Shown: positions 1-8,953 of the stretch, in pieces
How positions within the stretch are numbered: the stretch's first letter is position 1
How the letters are laid out: every line of letters begins with the position of its first letter
DNA from: DATKFM01 sp963810485
GTDB taxonomy: Bacteria; Pseudomonadota; Alphaproteobacteria; Dongiales; Dongiaceae
Direction: 5' to 3'
DNA length: 64,000 nt
Assembly: GCA_963810485.1 (NCBI GenBank)
Contig: CAWENQ010000005.1
Location: 762,484-826,483 of the forward strand
Notes under the pieces: model-generated
Told to the model about the DNA's origin: nothing
Database searches by the model: none
What the model saw: only the letters and a program-made list of their open reading frames with translations
Translations under genes and position numbers: made by a program

Positions 1-738
1 CATGGCCGCATTCCGCTTGATGGCATCATGCCGCTGGCGCCGTCCTTCGACACCATCGGCTGGTTCGCGCGGGACGGCGCCTTGCTGAACCGCGTCGGCG
101 CCGTGCTGCTGGACGAAGACAAGGCGGCGGCGCCCTTCGGCGAGCTGCTGGTCTGCGAAGACGGCTTCGCCCAGGCCAATCTCTCCTGCGCCGCGGCGTT
201 GCAGCCGGCGGTGAATGCCGCGGCCACCGCCGTCGGCAAGTCGCGCGCCGTCCGCATCGGCGGCGAAGGCGGCGAGTTGCACGACTGGGGCTGGCGATTC
301 CGCCGGCTGCAGGCGCGGGAGATCTGGGCCACGCACCGCGCCTGGATCGAGGCGACCAAGCCGCGCTTCGGCCCGGAGGTCGCCGCGCGCTTCGAGTGGT
401 CGAAGGAGGTGTTCGAGTCACCGGACGGCGGCGATGCCGAGGCCCGCGAGGAATTTGCCGAGCGACTGGATGATCTGTTGAAAGAAGGCGCGGTACTCTG
501 CCTGCCGTCGGCCGCCAGCATCGCACCGCCGGTGGGATTGGCCGGCGAGGCGTCGAATGCCTTCCGCGAGCGCACGCTCAGCCTGACCTGCATCGCCAAT
601 CTGGCGCGGCTGCCGCAGGTGACGGTGATTGGCGGCCGGGTCGAGAATTGCCCGATCGGGCTCGGGCTGATTGCCCGCCGCGGCAGCGACCGGCAATTGC
701 TGGCGCTGGCGGAAAGGATCGTGGTGGGGCGGGGCTAG
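1..738 (+). CDS. Amidase signature family protein, C-terminal part (5' end outside window)
   Basis: The reading frame is open from base 1 and enters with HGRIPLDGIMPLAPSFDTIG, the segment that follows the Gly/Ser-rich amidase signature in this family. The Ser-cisSer-Lys catalytic residues must therefore lie upstream of the window. About 245 C-terminal residues are present, with the usual late motif around GLAGEASNAFRERTLSL and a closing GLGLIARRGSDRQLLALA. Family members hydrolyse C-N amide bonds, and the substrate cannot be read from this part. An ATG at 28 is an internal Met. The stop overlaps the stop of the convergent radical SAM gene by two bases. Confidence 0.85.
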   Translation, partial: HGRIPLDGIMPLAPSFDTIGWFARDGALLNRVGAVLLDEDKAAAPFGELLVCEDGFAQANLSCAAALQPAVNAAATAVGKSRAVRIGGEGGELHDWGWRFRRLQAREIWATHRAWIEATKPRFGPEVAARFEWSKEVFESPDGGDAEAREEFAERLDDLLKEGAVLCLPSAASIAPPVGLAGEASNAFRERTLSLTCIANLARLPQVTVIGGRVENCPIGLGLIARRGSDRQLLALAERIVVGRG

Positions 739-2517
739 GCCGGCACCGGCCGCAGCTTCAGCTTGCGCGCCTTCTCCACCGCCTGAACGGCGGACTCGGT
801 GTGGCTGAAGATTTCCAACTCTTCTTCCGCGTCGCCCTCGACCACCGGCCGCAGCGCCAGATCCTCATAGCGCGCCGCCATCGGATCGCTCTCGACCCGC
901 CAGCGCAGATAGCGGTAATGCGTCAGCGAGCTTGAGCAGCCGCGCATGCTTGGACAGGATTTCCCAGAGATAGCGGGGATAGAACACCAACGGGCTTTCC
1001 TTCGGCAGGCCCGGCCGGCGGTCGGCGCGGTATTTGCGCCGGAACAGCCCGGCCTGCAGCGGGTGCACGTTCTCGATGGCGATGCTGCCATAGAACCACA
1101 GCGCCATATGCGCGATCTTGTGCGGCTTCATGCCCGACACCAGCGCCCGGCGCATCAGCGTCATCACATGCTTCGGCTCGTAGTAATTTTTCCAGGCCAG
1201 ATGATAGGCCTTGCGCCATTCATCCGGCGACATCAGGGGATGCGCCGTCGTCACATGCTCGGTGTCGTACTTGTTGAGATCCGGCTCCATCCAGATGCCC
1301 TTGCGGTGCAGGGTCTGATGATCCTCCGAGCCCGGCAGCGGCGTCAGGTAGAAAAACTCCAGCAGATCGACCGGCAGTTCGCGCTTGATGATCTCGATGT
1401 CGCGCAGCAGCCGCTCGGGCGTGTCGTTCGGGAAGCCGATGATGTAGCCGCAGTAGGTCATGGCGCCGATCGACTTCCACATCTGCAGCATCGTGCGGTA
1501 TTCGGTGATGCGGTTCTGCTTCTTCTTCGCGGCGATCAGGTTGTCGGGGTTGATGTTCTCCAGGCCGATGAACACGCGGTTGACGCCGGCGAGGCCCGCT
1601 TTGCGGATGAAATTGGGAATGCGATAGCAGAGCGTGTCCACCTGGATGATCAGCTTGACCTTCAGCCCTTCGGCGCGCAGCGCGATGATCCGGTCGAACA
1701 GCGCTTCCCAGTTGCGGTTACGGGCGAAGTTGTCGTCGGTGATGAAGAACTTGCGGATGCCCTGGGCATAGTGGTCGCGGACGATCTTCTCGATGTCGTC
1801 GGCGGACCGGTAGCGCGACTTGCGGCCCTGAACATTGATGATCGTGCAGAAGCTGCATTGGAACGGACAGCCGCGCCCGGAATCGAAAGCCGCCCGCAGA
1901 TTGAAATTCCGCTGATGTACCGACAGGGGCAATATCGGCGTGGTAGCGCCCTCGAGGCCCGGCAGATCGTTGCGGTAGTCGTAAAGCGGCTTCAGCGCAT
2001 CGCGATAGGCGTCCTGCAGCAGCATATCGAAGCGGCCCTCCGCCTCGCCGGCGAAGATCGAAATGCCGAGGTCCCAGGCCTCGCGCACTTCCGGCGGCGG
2101 CTCGGGCAACATCGCCAGACTTCCCGCAGCGTGGAAACCGCCGATGCAGACGGGAATGCCGGCAGCGCGCACCTGCCGCGCGATATCCATCGCCCGCGGA
2201 TATTGATTGGATTGGACGCCGACCAGCCCCACCAGCCCCTTGCCGCCAGACTTCCGGATCGTCCGCACCATCTTCGCCACGTTGATGCGGCAGTTGGTCT
2301 CGTCCTGCACCGTAATCGCGATGTCGATCTCGTCGCCGAGCACGGCGCGCGCCTGGCTGTCCTCAGCCAGCGCATTGAGCACGGACAGTGAATTCGACGG
2401 CAAGTCGGTCTTCGCCCATTGGATGACATATCCATCGGCGTCGTAGTGGGAAGGCTTGATCAGGAATAGTTGGAAGACTTCGCGGTGAACGGCTTGGCGG
2501 CGCTGCGCAATGGACAT
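735..2517 (-). CDS. B12-binding domain radical SAM protein (one frameshift near 927)
   Basis: About 590 residues when the frame is repaired. The first ~170 residues resemble a cobalamin-binding fold (GLVGVQSNQYPRA, VCIGGFHAAG). The radical SAM cluster motif CPFQCSFC is at residues 217-224 (Cys 217, 221, 224), followed by a GLENINPDN segment and the long C-terminal region usual in this class. Start: ATG at 2517, preceded by GGAG five bases upstream. An ATG at 2541 is in frame but lacks such a site. One extra base near 927, in the Leu-Lys-Leu / Leu-Thr-His-Tyr stretch, throws the last 60 residues into another frame; both halves are clearly coding, so I read one gene. Substrate unknown. Confidence 0.85.
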
Positions 2518-2719
2518 GCGGTCTCCAGTGGGGGGCGGCAACGAACAGCCAGTCCGAGGGACGGCTGGTCAGGCAAATCCTGACTTAGGGGGTTATTGAG
2601 CTAGCGCCCTGTTATCGTTCCCACCCGGCGGGTTCTGTACGCCGATTATCGAATTGCAATCTGCCTTGGATTGTTAAGGAATAGCAAGACAATAACGGCG
2701 TTCGGGCGTCTTTTTACAG

Positions 2720-3517
2720 TTAGGCGATGAAGCGCAGGGCTCGCAAAACCTCGAAATAGTCGCGGGATTCGTATCTTACGGTGCGCCGCCCGACATGCTT
2801 CGCGCCTGGATACCAGGCATTGCGGTAGGCTTCCGTCGGTGTCGCATAGGCGACGTCGAGCTTGAATTGCTTCGGCAGCTTGACCTTGCAGGCGGCCACA
2901 TTGCCGTTCAGGGCCGCCGTCACGCCCTCGCGGATGCGGGTCACCGCCAGCAGCGGCGGGATGCTGATCGTCGACCGGCCCTTGCCCTCTGAGGTCGCGA
3001 CCGTGCCGATGTTGCGGTTGAAGGTTCGGGCATCGGCGCAGATCCCCTTATCGCCGGAGATGAATACCACGGGCACGCCGACCAGCGCCGCCGCATAGCT
3101 GTGCATGACGAATTCCGACATGCGTTTGCCGTTCAGCTCGATATGGGAGACGTCGAGGGTCAGCGTGTGTGCGAGGGGATTGCCCTCGGCGCCGGCCTTG
3201 GAGTGATAGCCGATGAACATGGCAGCATCGAAGCTGGCGTCGAGTTCCTGCACCATGCAGAAGGGATGGCCGCTCCAACCGCGGATCAGCCGGGCGCAAT
3301 CGGGCAGGTGTTTTGCGATGATGTTGCGGCCGCTGTCATGGGCGTCCTTGATCAGGATTTCCCGCGCACCGGCGGCAATCGCGCCTTCGCAGGCAGCGAC
3401 CACTTCGGCCGTCATCTGCTCGCGGAATTCCGCATAGGTGTCGTGGGTCTTGCTCGCTTCGTCCCAATGGGTGATGCCGGCGGTGCCTTCGATATCGGCG
3501 CTGATGTAGACCTTCAT
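2720..3517 (-). CDS. M55 family D-aminopeptidase (DppA-like)
   Basis: 265 residues, the usual family length. The zinc ligands known for DppA are all visible: Asp8 and Glu10 in ISADIEG, His60 in KDAHDSG, His105 in GYHSKAG and Glu135 in RMSEF. The family forms self-compartmentalised decamers that cleave N-terminal D-amino acids such as D-Ala-D-Ala. No signal peptide is present, so it should be cytoplasmic. It lies 6 bases downstream of apt on the same strand and is probably cotranscribed with it. Confidence 0.9.
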   Translation of the reverse strand: MKVYISADIEGTAGITHWDEASKTHDTYAEFREQMTAEVVAACEGAIAAGAREILIKDAHDSGRNIIAKHLPDCARLIRGWSGHPFCMVQELDASFDAAMFIGYHSKAGAEGNPLAHTLTLDVSHIELNGKRMSEFVMHSYAAALVGVPVVFISGDKGICADARTFNRNIGTVATSEGKGRSTISIPPLLAVTRIREGVTAALNGNVAACKVKLPKQFKLDVAYATPTEAYRNAWYPGAKHVGRRTVRYESRDYFEVLRALRFIA

Positions 3518-3523
3518 GCGAAC

Positions 3524-4039
3524 TCACGAATCATAGCTGACGATGGACAGCGCCGGCACGTCCAGCTTTGCGCGGCCATTAAGGAAAGCGAGCTCGATGA
3601 TGAACGCCGCCGCCCGCACATCCGCACCGACCTTGCGCAGCAGCGCAATCGCCGCCTGCATCGTGCCGCCAGTGGCCAGGAGATCGTCGAGAACCACCAC
3701 GCGCTGGCCGGGCCGGATCGCGTCGGCCTGAACCTCCACCGTGTCGGTCCCGTACTCCAGGTCATAGGTGAAGGGAATGGTCGCGCCGGGCAGCTTGCCT
3801 TTCTTGCGCACCATGATGAAACCGCAATCCAGCATCAGCGCCAATGGCGCGGCCACCAGGAATCCTCGGGATTCAATGCCCACAAGCAGGTCCGGCTTTT
3901 GCGGCCTCACTTTCTCGGCCAGCAAATGCATCGTGTGCTGCCAGGCCTTGGCGTGTGCCAGCAGGGTGGAAATGTCATAGAAGAGGATTCCGGGCTTCGG
4001 AAAGTCGGCAATCTGCCGGATATGTTCCTTGATCTGCAT
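3524..4039 (-). CDS. apt: Adenine phosphoribosyltransferase
   Basis: 171 residues, normal for Apt. It converts adenine and PRPP to AMP in purine salvage. The N-terminus MQIKEHIRQIADFPKPGI matches the family, as does the FYDISTLL segment after it. The PRPP-binding loop is VVVLDDLLATGGT. Start: ATG at 4039; the frame stays open further upstream, but that extension shows no family similarity. It probably forms a transcription unit with the M55 peptidase gene. Confidence 0.95.
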   Translation of the reverse strand: MQIKEHIRQIADFPKPGILFYDISTLLAHAKAWQHTMHLLAEKVRPQKPDLLVGIESRGFLVAAPLALMLDCGFIMVRKKGKLPGATIPFTYDLEYGTDTVEVQADAIRPGQRVVVLDDLLATGGTMQAAIALLRKVGADVRAAAFIIELAFLNGRAKLDVPALSIVSYDS

Positions 4040-4207
4040 CGAATCCTGTAGCCCCCGATCGCGACCCCTTGGCGGTCGATGCCCGGCGATCCGGGCGCGG
4101 CAATCTAGCCGTCCGGACCCTGTTAAGCAATTTGCCTGAGGCCCGGAAAAGGGGTCGCTTGGCCCCGGCCGATTGGATAGGCTCTGCCAATTCGAATTCG
4201 GGGTGCA

Positions 4208-5335
4208 ATGAAAGCTGGGTCGCTGGAAGTCACGCGCGAGGCGGACGCCGCCGTCGTCAAGGCGAGCGGCGACTGGACCGTCGGCTCGTGCACGCGCCTG
4301 GACCAGGCGCTGCGCAAGCTTTCCGCAGCGCAGGCGCGGCAGGTCAGTATCGATCTGTCCGGCGTCGAACGGCTCGACACTGCCGGCGCCTGGCTCGCGG
4401 TGCGCACGCTCCTGGAGATGAAGGCGGCGGGCATCACCGGCGCGTTCCGCGGCGTGAAAGCCGATCACGCCGTGCTGCTGCAGCGGGTCGCCGATGTCGG
4501 CGAACTGCCGGCGCTGGCGCCGCATCCGGGCTTCAATGTGTTGGATTTCCTGGAGCGGATGGGCAAGGCCGTAACCGACTTCGGCAAGGCGGCCCGGGGG
4601 CTCATCGGTTTTTTCGGTGCGATGCTGTTCGCCTTCGGCCGGGTGATGCGGCATCCGAGCCATATCCGCTTCACCTCTTTGGTCAGCAATATCGAGCAGC
4701 ATGGACTGAATGCCATGCCCATCGTCGGCCTGCTGCTGTTCTTCGTCGGCATCGTCGTCGCCTATCAAGGTTACGATCAGCTGCGCAAGTTCGGCCAGGA
4801 ATTGCTGACCGTCGATCTCGTCGGCATTGCCGTGCTGCGCGAGATGGGCGTGCTGATCACGGCGATCATCATCGCCGGCCGTTCAGGCAGCGCCTTCACC
4901 GCCCAGATCGGCACTCAGCAAGTGAACGAAGAGGTCGACGCCATCCGCACCCTTGGCCTGGATCCGATGGAAGTGCTGGTGCTGCCGCGGGTCATGGCGC
5001 TGTTGATCGCGTTGCCGCTGCTGACCTTCTTCGCCGACATCATCGCCATACTAGGCGGAGCGTTCATGGCCTACATGGTCATGGACATGCCGTTTCCGCA
5101 GTTTCTCGATCGATTGCGGCAGGCGGTCGAGGTCAAGCATTTCCTCGTGGGCATGGTGAAGGCACCGATCTTCGCCGTCATCATTTCGCTGGTCGGCTGC
5201 TATGAGGGCATGCGCGTCAGCGGAAGCGCCGAAAGCGTCGGACGGCTCACGACGCAAGCGGTGGTGGAGTCGTTGTTCCTGGTGATCATCCTCGACGCAC
5301 TCTTCGCTAACCTGTTTTCCTTTGTCGGCATCTGA
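4208..5335 (+). CDS. MlaE-type ABC transporter permease with N-terminal STAS domain
   Basis: 375 residues. Residues 1-100 form a STAS domain (IDLSGVERLDTAGAW), the role played by the separate MlaB protein in E. coli, here fused to the permease. Residues ~130-375 are the MlaE permease, with hydrophobic segments starting near AMPIVGLLLFFVG and the conserved cytoplasmic segment EEVDAIRTLGLDP followed by MEVLVLPRV. It is an inner-membrane subunit of a lipid transporter that works with an MCE protein. It is first in a tight operon with the ATPase, MCE and lipoprotein genes. Confidence 0.92.
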   Translation: MKAGSLEVTREADAAVVKASGDWTVGSCTRLDQALRKLSAAQARQVSIDLSGVERLDTAGAWLAVRTLLEMKAAGITGAFRGVKADHAVLLQRVADVGELPALAPHPGFNVLDFLERMGKAVTDFGKAARGLIGFFGAMLFAFGRVMRHPSHIRFTSLVSNIEQHGLNAMPIVGLLLFFVGIVVAYQGYDQLRKFGQELLTVDLVGIAVLREMGVLITAIIIAGRSGSAFTAQIGTQQVNEEVDAIRTLGLDPMEVLVLPRVMALLIALPLLTFFADIIAILGGAFMAYMVMDMPFPQFLDRLRQAVEVKHFLVGMVKAPIFAVIISLVGCYEGMRVSGSAESVGRLTTQAVVESLFLVIILDALFANLFSFVGI

Positions 5336-5347
5336 CCCGGGCCGCTC

Positions 5348-6133
5348 ATGGAAGCCTCGGCAAATTCCATCATCTCGATCCGGGGATTGCGCACCCAGTT
5401 CGGCAAGCAGGTGATCCACGACAATCTCGATCTCGAGGTGCGGCGTGGCGAAGTACTCGGTGTCGTTGGCGGATCGGGAACGGGCAAGTCCGTTCTGCTG
5501 CGGACCATCATCGGCCTGATCCGCCCGCGGATCGGCAAGATCACCGTGCTGGATCAGGATACCTCGGAACTGAACGATGCCGGCTGGGCGAAGCTGCAGG
5601 AGCGCTGGGGCGTGCTGTTTCAGAGCGGCGCTCTGTTCAGTTCGCTGACGGTGGCGCAGAACATCCAGGTGCCGATGAAGGAGCATACGGATCTGACGCC
5701 GAAGATGCAGGCCGAGTTGACGGCGTTGAAGATCGAACTGGTCGGGCTGGCGCCTGAATCGGGCGCGAAGTTCCCCTCGGAGATCTCCGGCGGCATGAAA
5801 AAACGCGCCGGCCTGGCGCGTTCGCTGGCGCTGGATCCCGAGATACTCTTCCTGGACGAACCGACGGCCGGCCTCGACCCCATTGGCGCTTCGGCCTTCG
5901 ATCAACTGATTCGCAGCCTGCAGCAAAGCCTTGGATTAACTGTATTCATGGTTACCCACGATCTAGACAGCCTTGGCGCGATCTGCGACCGTATTGCCGT
6001 GCTCGTGGATAAGAAAGTCAAAGTGGGGACGATGGCAGAACTTCTGCAGGACGATCACCCCTGGATCCGTGAGTACTTCCATGGCCCGCGCGGACGGGCG
6101 GCTCGCGGAGAGACCAAGGAGAACGGGAAATAA
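5348..6133 (+). CDS. MlaF-type ABC transporter ATP-binding protein
   Basis: 261 residues. Walker A is GGSGTGKS (41-48), the signature SGGMKKR (147-153), Walker B ILFLDEPTAGLDP (166-178) and the switch-His segment VTHD. The short insertion after the Q-loop (FQSGALFSSL) is typical of Mla/Ttg2 ATPases. It powers the permease encoded just upstream. Start ATG at 5348, 12 bases after the permease stop; the gene ends 3 bases before the MCE gene. Confidence 0.95.
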   Translation: MEASANSIISIRGLRTQFGKQVIHDNLDLEVRRGEVLGVVGGSGTGKSVLLRTIIGLIRPRIGKITVLDQDTSELNDAGWAKLQERWGVLFQSGALFSSLTVAQNIQVPMKEHTDLTPKMQAELTALKIELVGLAPESGAKFPSEISGGMKKRAGLARSLALDPEILFLDEPTAGLDPIGASAFDQLIRSLQQSLGLTVFMVTHDLDSLGAICDRIAVLVDKKVKVGTMAELLQDDHPWIREYFHGPRGRAARGETKENGK

Positions 6134-6136
6134 GCC

Positions 6137-7111
6137 ATGGAGACTCGGGCAAGCCATATCGCCGTCGGCACGTTCGTGCTGGTGCTGTTGCTGGGAACGA
6201 TCGGCTTCCTCGTCTGGATCTCGAAGTTCCGGACCGATGACAATCTCGCCCGCTTCGACATCCTGTTCGAAGAGGCCGTGACCGGCTTGGAACTGGACAG
6301 CAACGTGCGCTATCGCGGCGTGCCGGTCGGCCGCGTCCGCGACATCCGCATCGACCCGGAAAACATCGAGCGCATCCGCGTCACGATCGAGGTCCGCAAC
6401 GACACGCCGGTGAAGGCCGACACCAAGGCGACGCTGGAAATGCAGGGGCTGACTGGCGGCATCTATATCTTGCTGAATGAAGGCACGCAGAGCGCTGCCG
6501 ATCTTCCGAAGACCGTGACGGCGCCCTATCCGGAGATCGGTTCACGGCGCTCGGCCCTGGCGCAAATCTTCCAGGGGGCACCAGAACTGATCGCCAAGGG
6601 AAGTTTGTTGCTGGACAAGGCGACGCTCCTGTTCGACGAAGAGAATCGGACGGCCATCAAGAAGATCCTGGGCAATGTGGAATCGCTGACGGCAACGCTG
6701 AATTCACAGTCCGGCGGGCTGGAACAACTCCTGACGGATGCGACCACGGCGGTCGAAAACATCGGCGGCATGAGCCGGGAGTTCGAAGGGCTGGCCAAGG
6801 ATCTCCGGACAGAGCTTTCGAGCAAGGACGGCAAGCTATCGACACTGATCAAGAACTTCGACACGGCACTGACTGATGTCAGTACGGCGGCGGGGTCGGT
6901 CAATACGGCCGCGGACTCGCTCAAGGTGATTTTGGTCGAGAATCGCGCCGGCTTCGCAGAGCTAGGCAGCAATGGACTCTTCGAGCTGACGCAGTTCCTT
7001 CAGGAAGCGCGACTATTGGTGGCATCGTTGTCGCGGATTTCCAAACAGCTCGAGCGCGATCCCGCGCGTTTCCTGCTCGGCGACAGGCTGCAGGGCTATG
7101 AACCGGAATAA
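6137..7111 (+). CDS. MlaD / MCE domain substrate-binding protein
   Basis: 324 residues. An N-terminal membrane anchor spans about residues 8-30 (IAVGTFVLVLLLGTIGFLVW). The MCE domain follows at roughly 38-115 (GLELDSNVRYRGVPVGRVRD, MQGLTGGIYI). The rest is helical and Thr/Ser/Asn-rich with repeated TAxxxxNTAADSLK-like turns, as in periplasmic coiled parts of MCE proteins. It should form a hexameric lipid tunnel on the periplasmic face of the permease. Confidence 0.93.
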   Translation: METRASHIAVGTFVLVLLLGTIGFLVWISKFRTDDNLARFDILFEEAVTGLELDSNVRYRGVPVGRVRDIRIDPENIERIRVTIEVRNDTPVKADTKATLEMQGLTGGIYILLNEGTQSAADLPKTVTAPYPEIGSRRSALAQIFQGAPELIAKGSLLLDKATLLFDEENRTAIKKILGNVESLTATLNSQSGGLEQLLTDATTAVENIGGMSREFEGLAKDLRTELSSKDGKLSTLIKNFDTALTDVSTAAGSVNTAADSLKVILVENRAGFAELGSNGLFELTQFLQEARLLVASLSRISKQLERDPARFLLGDRLQGYEPE

Positions 7112-7129
7112 CCAGGCGGAGCGCAGAGC

Positions 7130-7771
7130 ATGAGCAAGTTCGTTTGGCGGCCGGTCGCGCGCCGCGATGTCTGTCGCGCGGGGTTGCTGGCGCTTGCCGG
7201 GACGCTGCCGGGCTGCGGCCTGCTGCCGGAAGTCAGCGTGCCGGTGCAGCTCTATACCGTGACGCCGAAGACTTCCTATCCGGAAACGCTGGAGTCGGTG
7301 GATTGGCAGCTCGTCGTCGAAATGCCGAATGCAGCGACAAGCCTGGATACGCCGCGCATCGCGTTGCAGCGCACGCCATTCACTCTGGAGTACTACGCCG
7401 GGTCCGCCTGGACCGACAATGCGCCGCTGATGGTGCAGACGCTGCTGATCGAGTCCTTCGAAAGCACCCGCAGTATCACCGCGGTCGGACGGGAAGGCGT
7501 CGGGCTTCGGCCCGACTACGTGCTGAAGACCGATCTGCGCGAGTTCGAAGCTATCTATGAGGACGGCAGCCCCAATCCAGTGATCTGGGTGCGCATCAAC
7601 GCCAAGGTCGTGAAGATGCCCGAGCGGCGCATCGTGTCCTCGGCCACCTTCGAGCGCCGCGAAGCTTCTCAAGGCACCAAGCTTCCCGACATCGTCGCCG
7701 CCTTTGATGAGGCGCTTGGGCATACATTGAAGCGCATTGTGTTGTTCGTGCTCGAAGAACCGCAAGTTTAA
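7130..7771 (+). CDS. ABC-type transport auxiliary lipoprotein (PqiC-like)
   Basis: 213 residues. The N-terminus is basic, then hydrophobic (GLLALAGTLPGCG), with a candidate lipobox Cys at residue 29; Pro at -2 is atypical for a lipobox. The body fits the auxiliary lipoprotein family found with MCE transporters (VQLYTV, PRIALQR near the N-terminal third, LIESFES). It probably sits at the outer membrane and completes a four-gene lipid transport operon. No mlaC or mlaA homologue is next to it. Confidence 0.82.
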   Translation: MSKFVWRPVARRDVCRAGLLALAGTLPGCGLLPEVSVPVQLYTVTPKTSYPETLESVDWQLVVEMPNAATSLDTPRIALQRTPFTLEYYAGSAWTDNAPLMVQTLLIESFESTRSITAVGREGVGLRPDYVLKTDLREFEAIYEDGSPNPVIWVRINAKVVKMPERRIVSSATFERREASQGTKLPDIVAAFDEALGHTLKRIVLFVLEEPQV

Positions 7772-7900
7772 CTATCTGATATTTAATGGAAATTTCTGTT
7801 GGCCGCGGTTTCCCACGGGCCGCCGATAGCGTTTCTATTTCCTTAACCCTGACCGTGCTAATTTTCCTGCGCGTTGTGGGAAAAGTACGGGCATAGGCCC

Positions 7901-8272
7901 ATGAACATTGTCGGCAAAGTTGTGACCTTGGCTGCGGCGGCGGTGCTGTGCGCCGGCGCTCACGCCACATGGGCGGACACGGCGCATGCCGGCGACGCCA
8001 AGATGCGAGATTTCGTTCTGACGATCACCGGCACCGATGGACTTACCTTCACCGGCGCCTGTCAGCTCAGGACAGCCGAGGGAACGGTCGAGATGCCCCT
8101 TGACGGCGTGGTGCCCGAGCACCGCGAGGTCCGCGGCCTCGGCCTGAAATGCGTGATCGAGAAAGCAGGCCGAGAGGGCACGATCACGGTCGAAGTCCTG
8201 CGCGACGGCAAAGTCGTCAGCTACAACAGCAACAGCGGCAGCTCCGGCATTTTCAACGTTTCGGTGCGCTGA
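7901..8272 (+). CDS. Small secreted protein of unknown function
   Basis: About 123 residues from ATG 7901 (an in-frame upstream start at 7874 is possible). The first ~26 residues look like a signal peptide (KVVTLAAAAVLCAGAHA, then WADT). The mature part is a compact beta-rich domain with one Cys pair (GACQLRTAEG, LGLKCVIEK) and ends in a Ser/Asn-rich stretch (YNSNSGSSG). I do not recognise the family. It follows the Mla operon by 130 bases with an AT-rich gap that may hold its own promoter. Confidence 0.6.
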   Translation: MNIVGKVVTLAAAAVLCAGAHATWADTAHAGDAKMRDFVLTITGTDGLTFTGACQLRTAEGTVEMPLDGVVPEHREVRGLGLKCVIEKAGREGTITVEVLRDGKVVSYNSNSGSSGIFNVSVR

Positions 8273-8307
8273 CCCGCCGGCCGCGTTTCCGCGGCGTTTC
8301 TCCCGAA

Positions 8308-8862
8308 CTAACCCGCACAAACAAGATGGTAGTTGCCATCGGCGCCGTGCTGAAAGCCGGCGGACCGGAACAGCGCATGGGATGCCTGATTGCGCGGCAT
8401 GACATGGGCGACGAGTTCCGCGCCCGGCATCTGTTCCCGGACCAGGATCAAGGCCGCCTTGGCAAGTCCCAGGCGGTGGCAATCCGGCGCGATGTTGATG
8501 GAAACCTCCCACACCGGCGCGGAGCCCTTTGCGACCCGATCGAGTCGCAGGCAACCGCCGGGGTCGGCGCCGTGGAGGATGATGAAAATCCTGCTGCCGT
8601 CATTGCCCATCCGCTTGGCAAACCAGTCGCGGTGTTCGCGCAGGGTCGGAGGATCGGGATTGCGGGCAAATTCACGGGTGTCCGGATGGATTTGCCACTG
8701 ATAGAGCAGCAATTCATCGTCCTGCGCCGCCGGGCGCAGCGATACCGATCGGCCGCTTTTGGCTTTGGGGCTCTGCAAGGCTAGCCTCTCGACGTTCGGC
8801 GACGGGCCGGGTAATCGAATCAAGAAGCTACCGCCGATCTGGAGACCAGGCCCTCTCTCCAA
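8308..8862 (-). CDS. GNAT acetyltransferase, PseH-like
   Basis: Up to 184 residues; the start is uncertain because the outermost start is TTG and the domain begins at SVSLRPAAQDDELLLYQW. The fold follows the GNAT pattern, with the acetyl-CoA loop region at CHRLGLAKAALILV and the ending ASHALFRSAGF. Its position beside pseG, pseF and pseI suggests it acetylates the 4-amino group of the UDP-altrosamine intermediate (PseH step). That assignment is inferred from context. Confidence 0.72.
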   Translation of the reverse strand: MERGPGLQIGGSFLIRLPGPSPNVERLALQSPKAKSGRSVSLRPAAQDDELLLYQWQIHPDTREFARNPDPPTLREHRDWFAKRMGNDGSRIFIILHGADPGGCLRLDRVAKGSAPVWEVSINIAPDCHRLGLAKAALILVREQMPGAELVAHVMPRNQASHALFRSAGFQHGADGNYHLVCAG

Positions 8863-8953
8863 ACCCGCGTTTCAAACCGAATTTTGTACAGCGTAAGATA
8901 ATGCAACAGTATCTTTGTTCAAGCCGCCGAAAGTGTCGGCCGATATTTTCAGG

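Noticed and set aside
946..2391. Long open reading frame on the plus strand opposite the radical SAM gene
   Set aside because: It is a high-GC shadow: no recognisable domain, while the opposite strand shows conserved motifs throughout.
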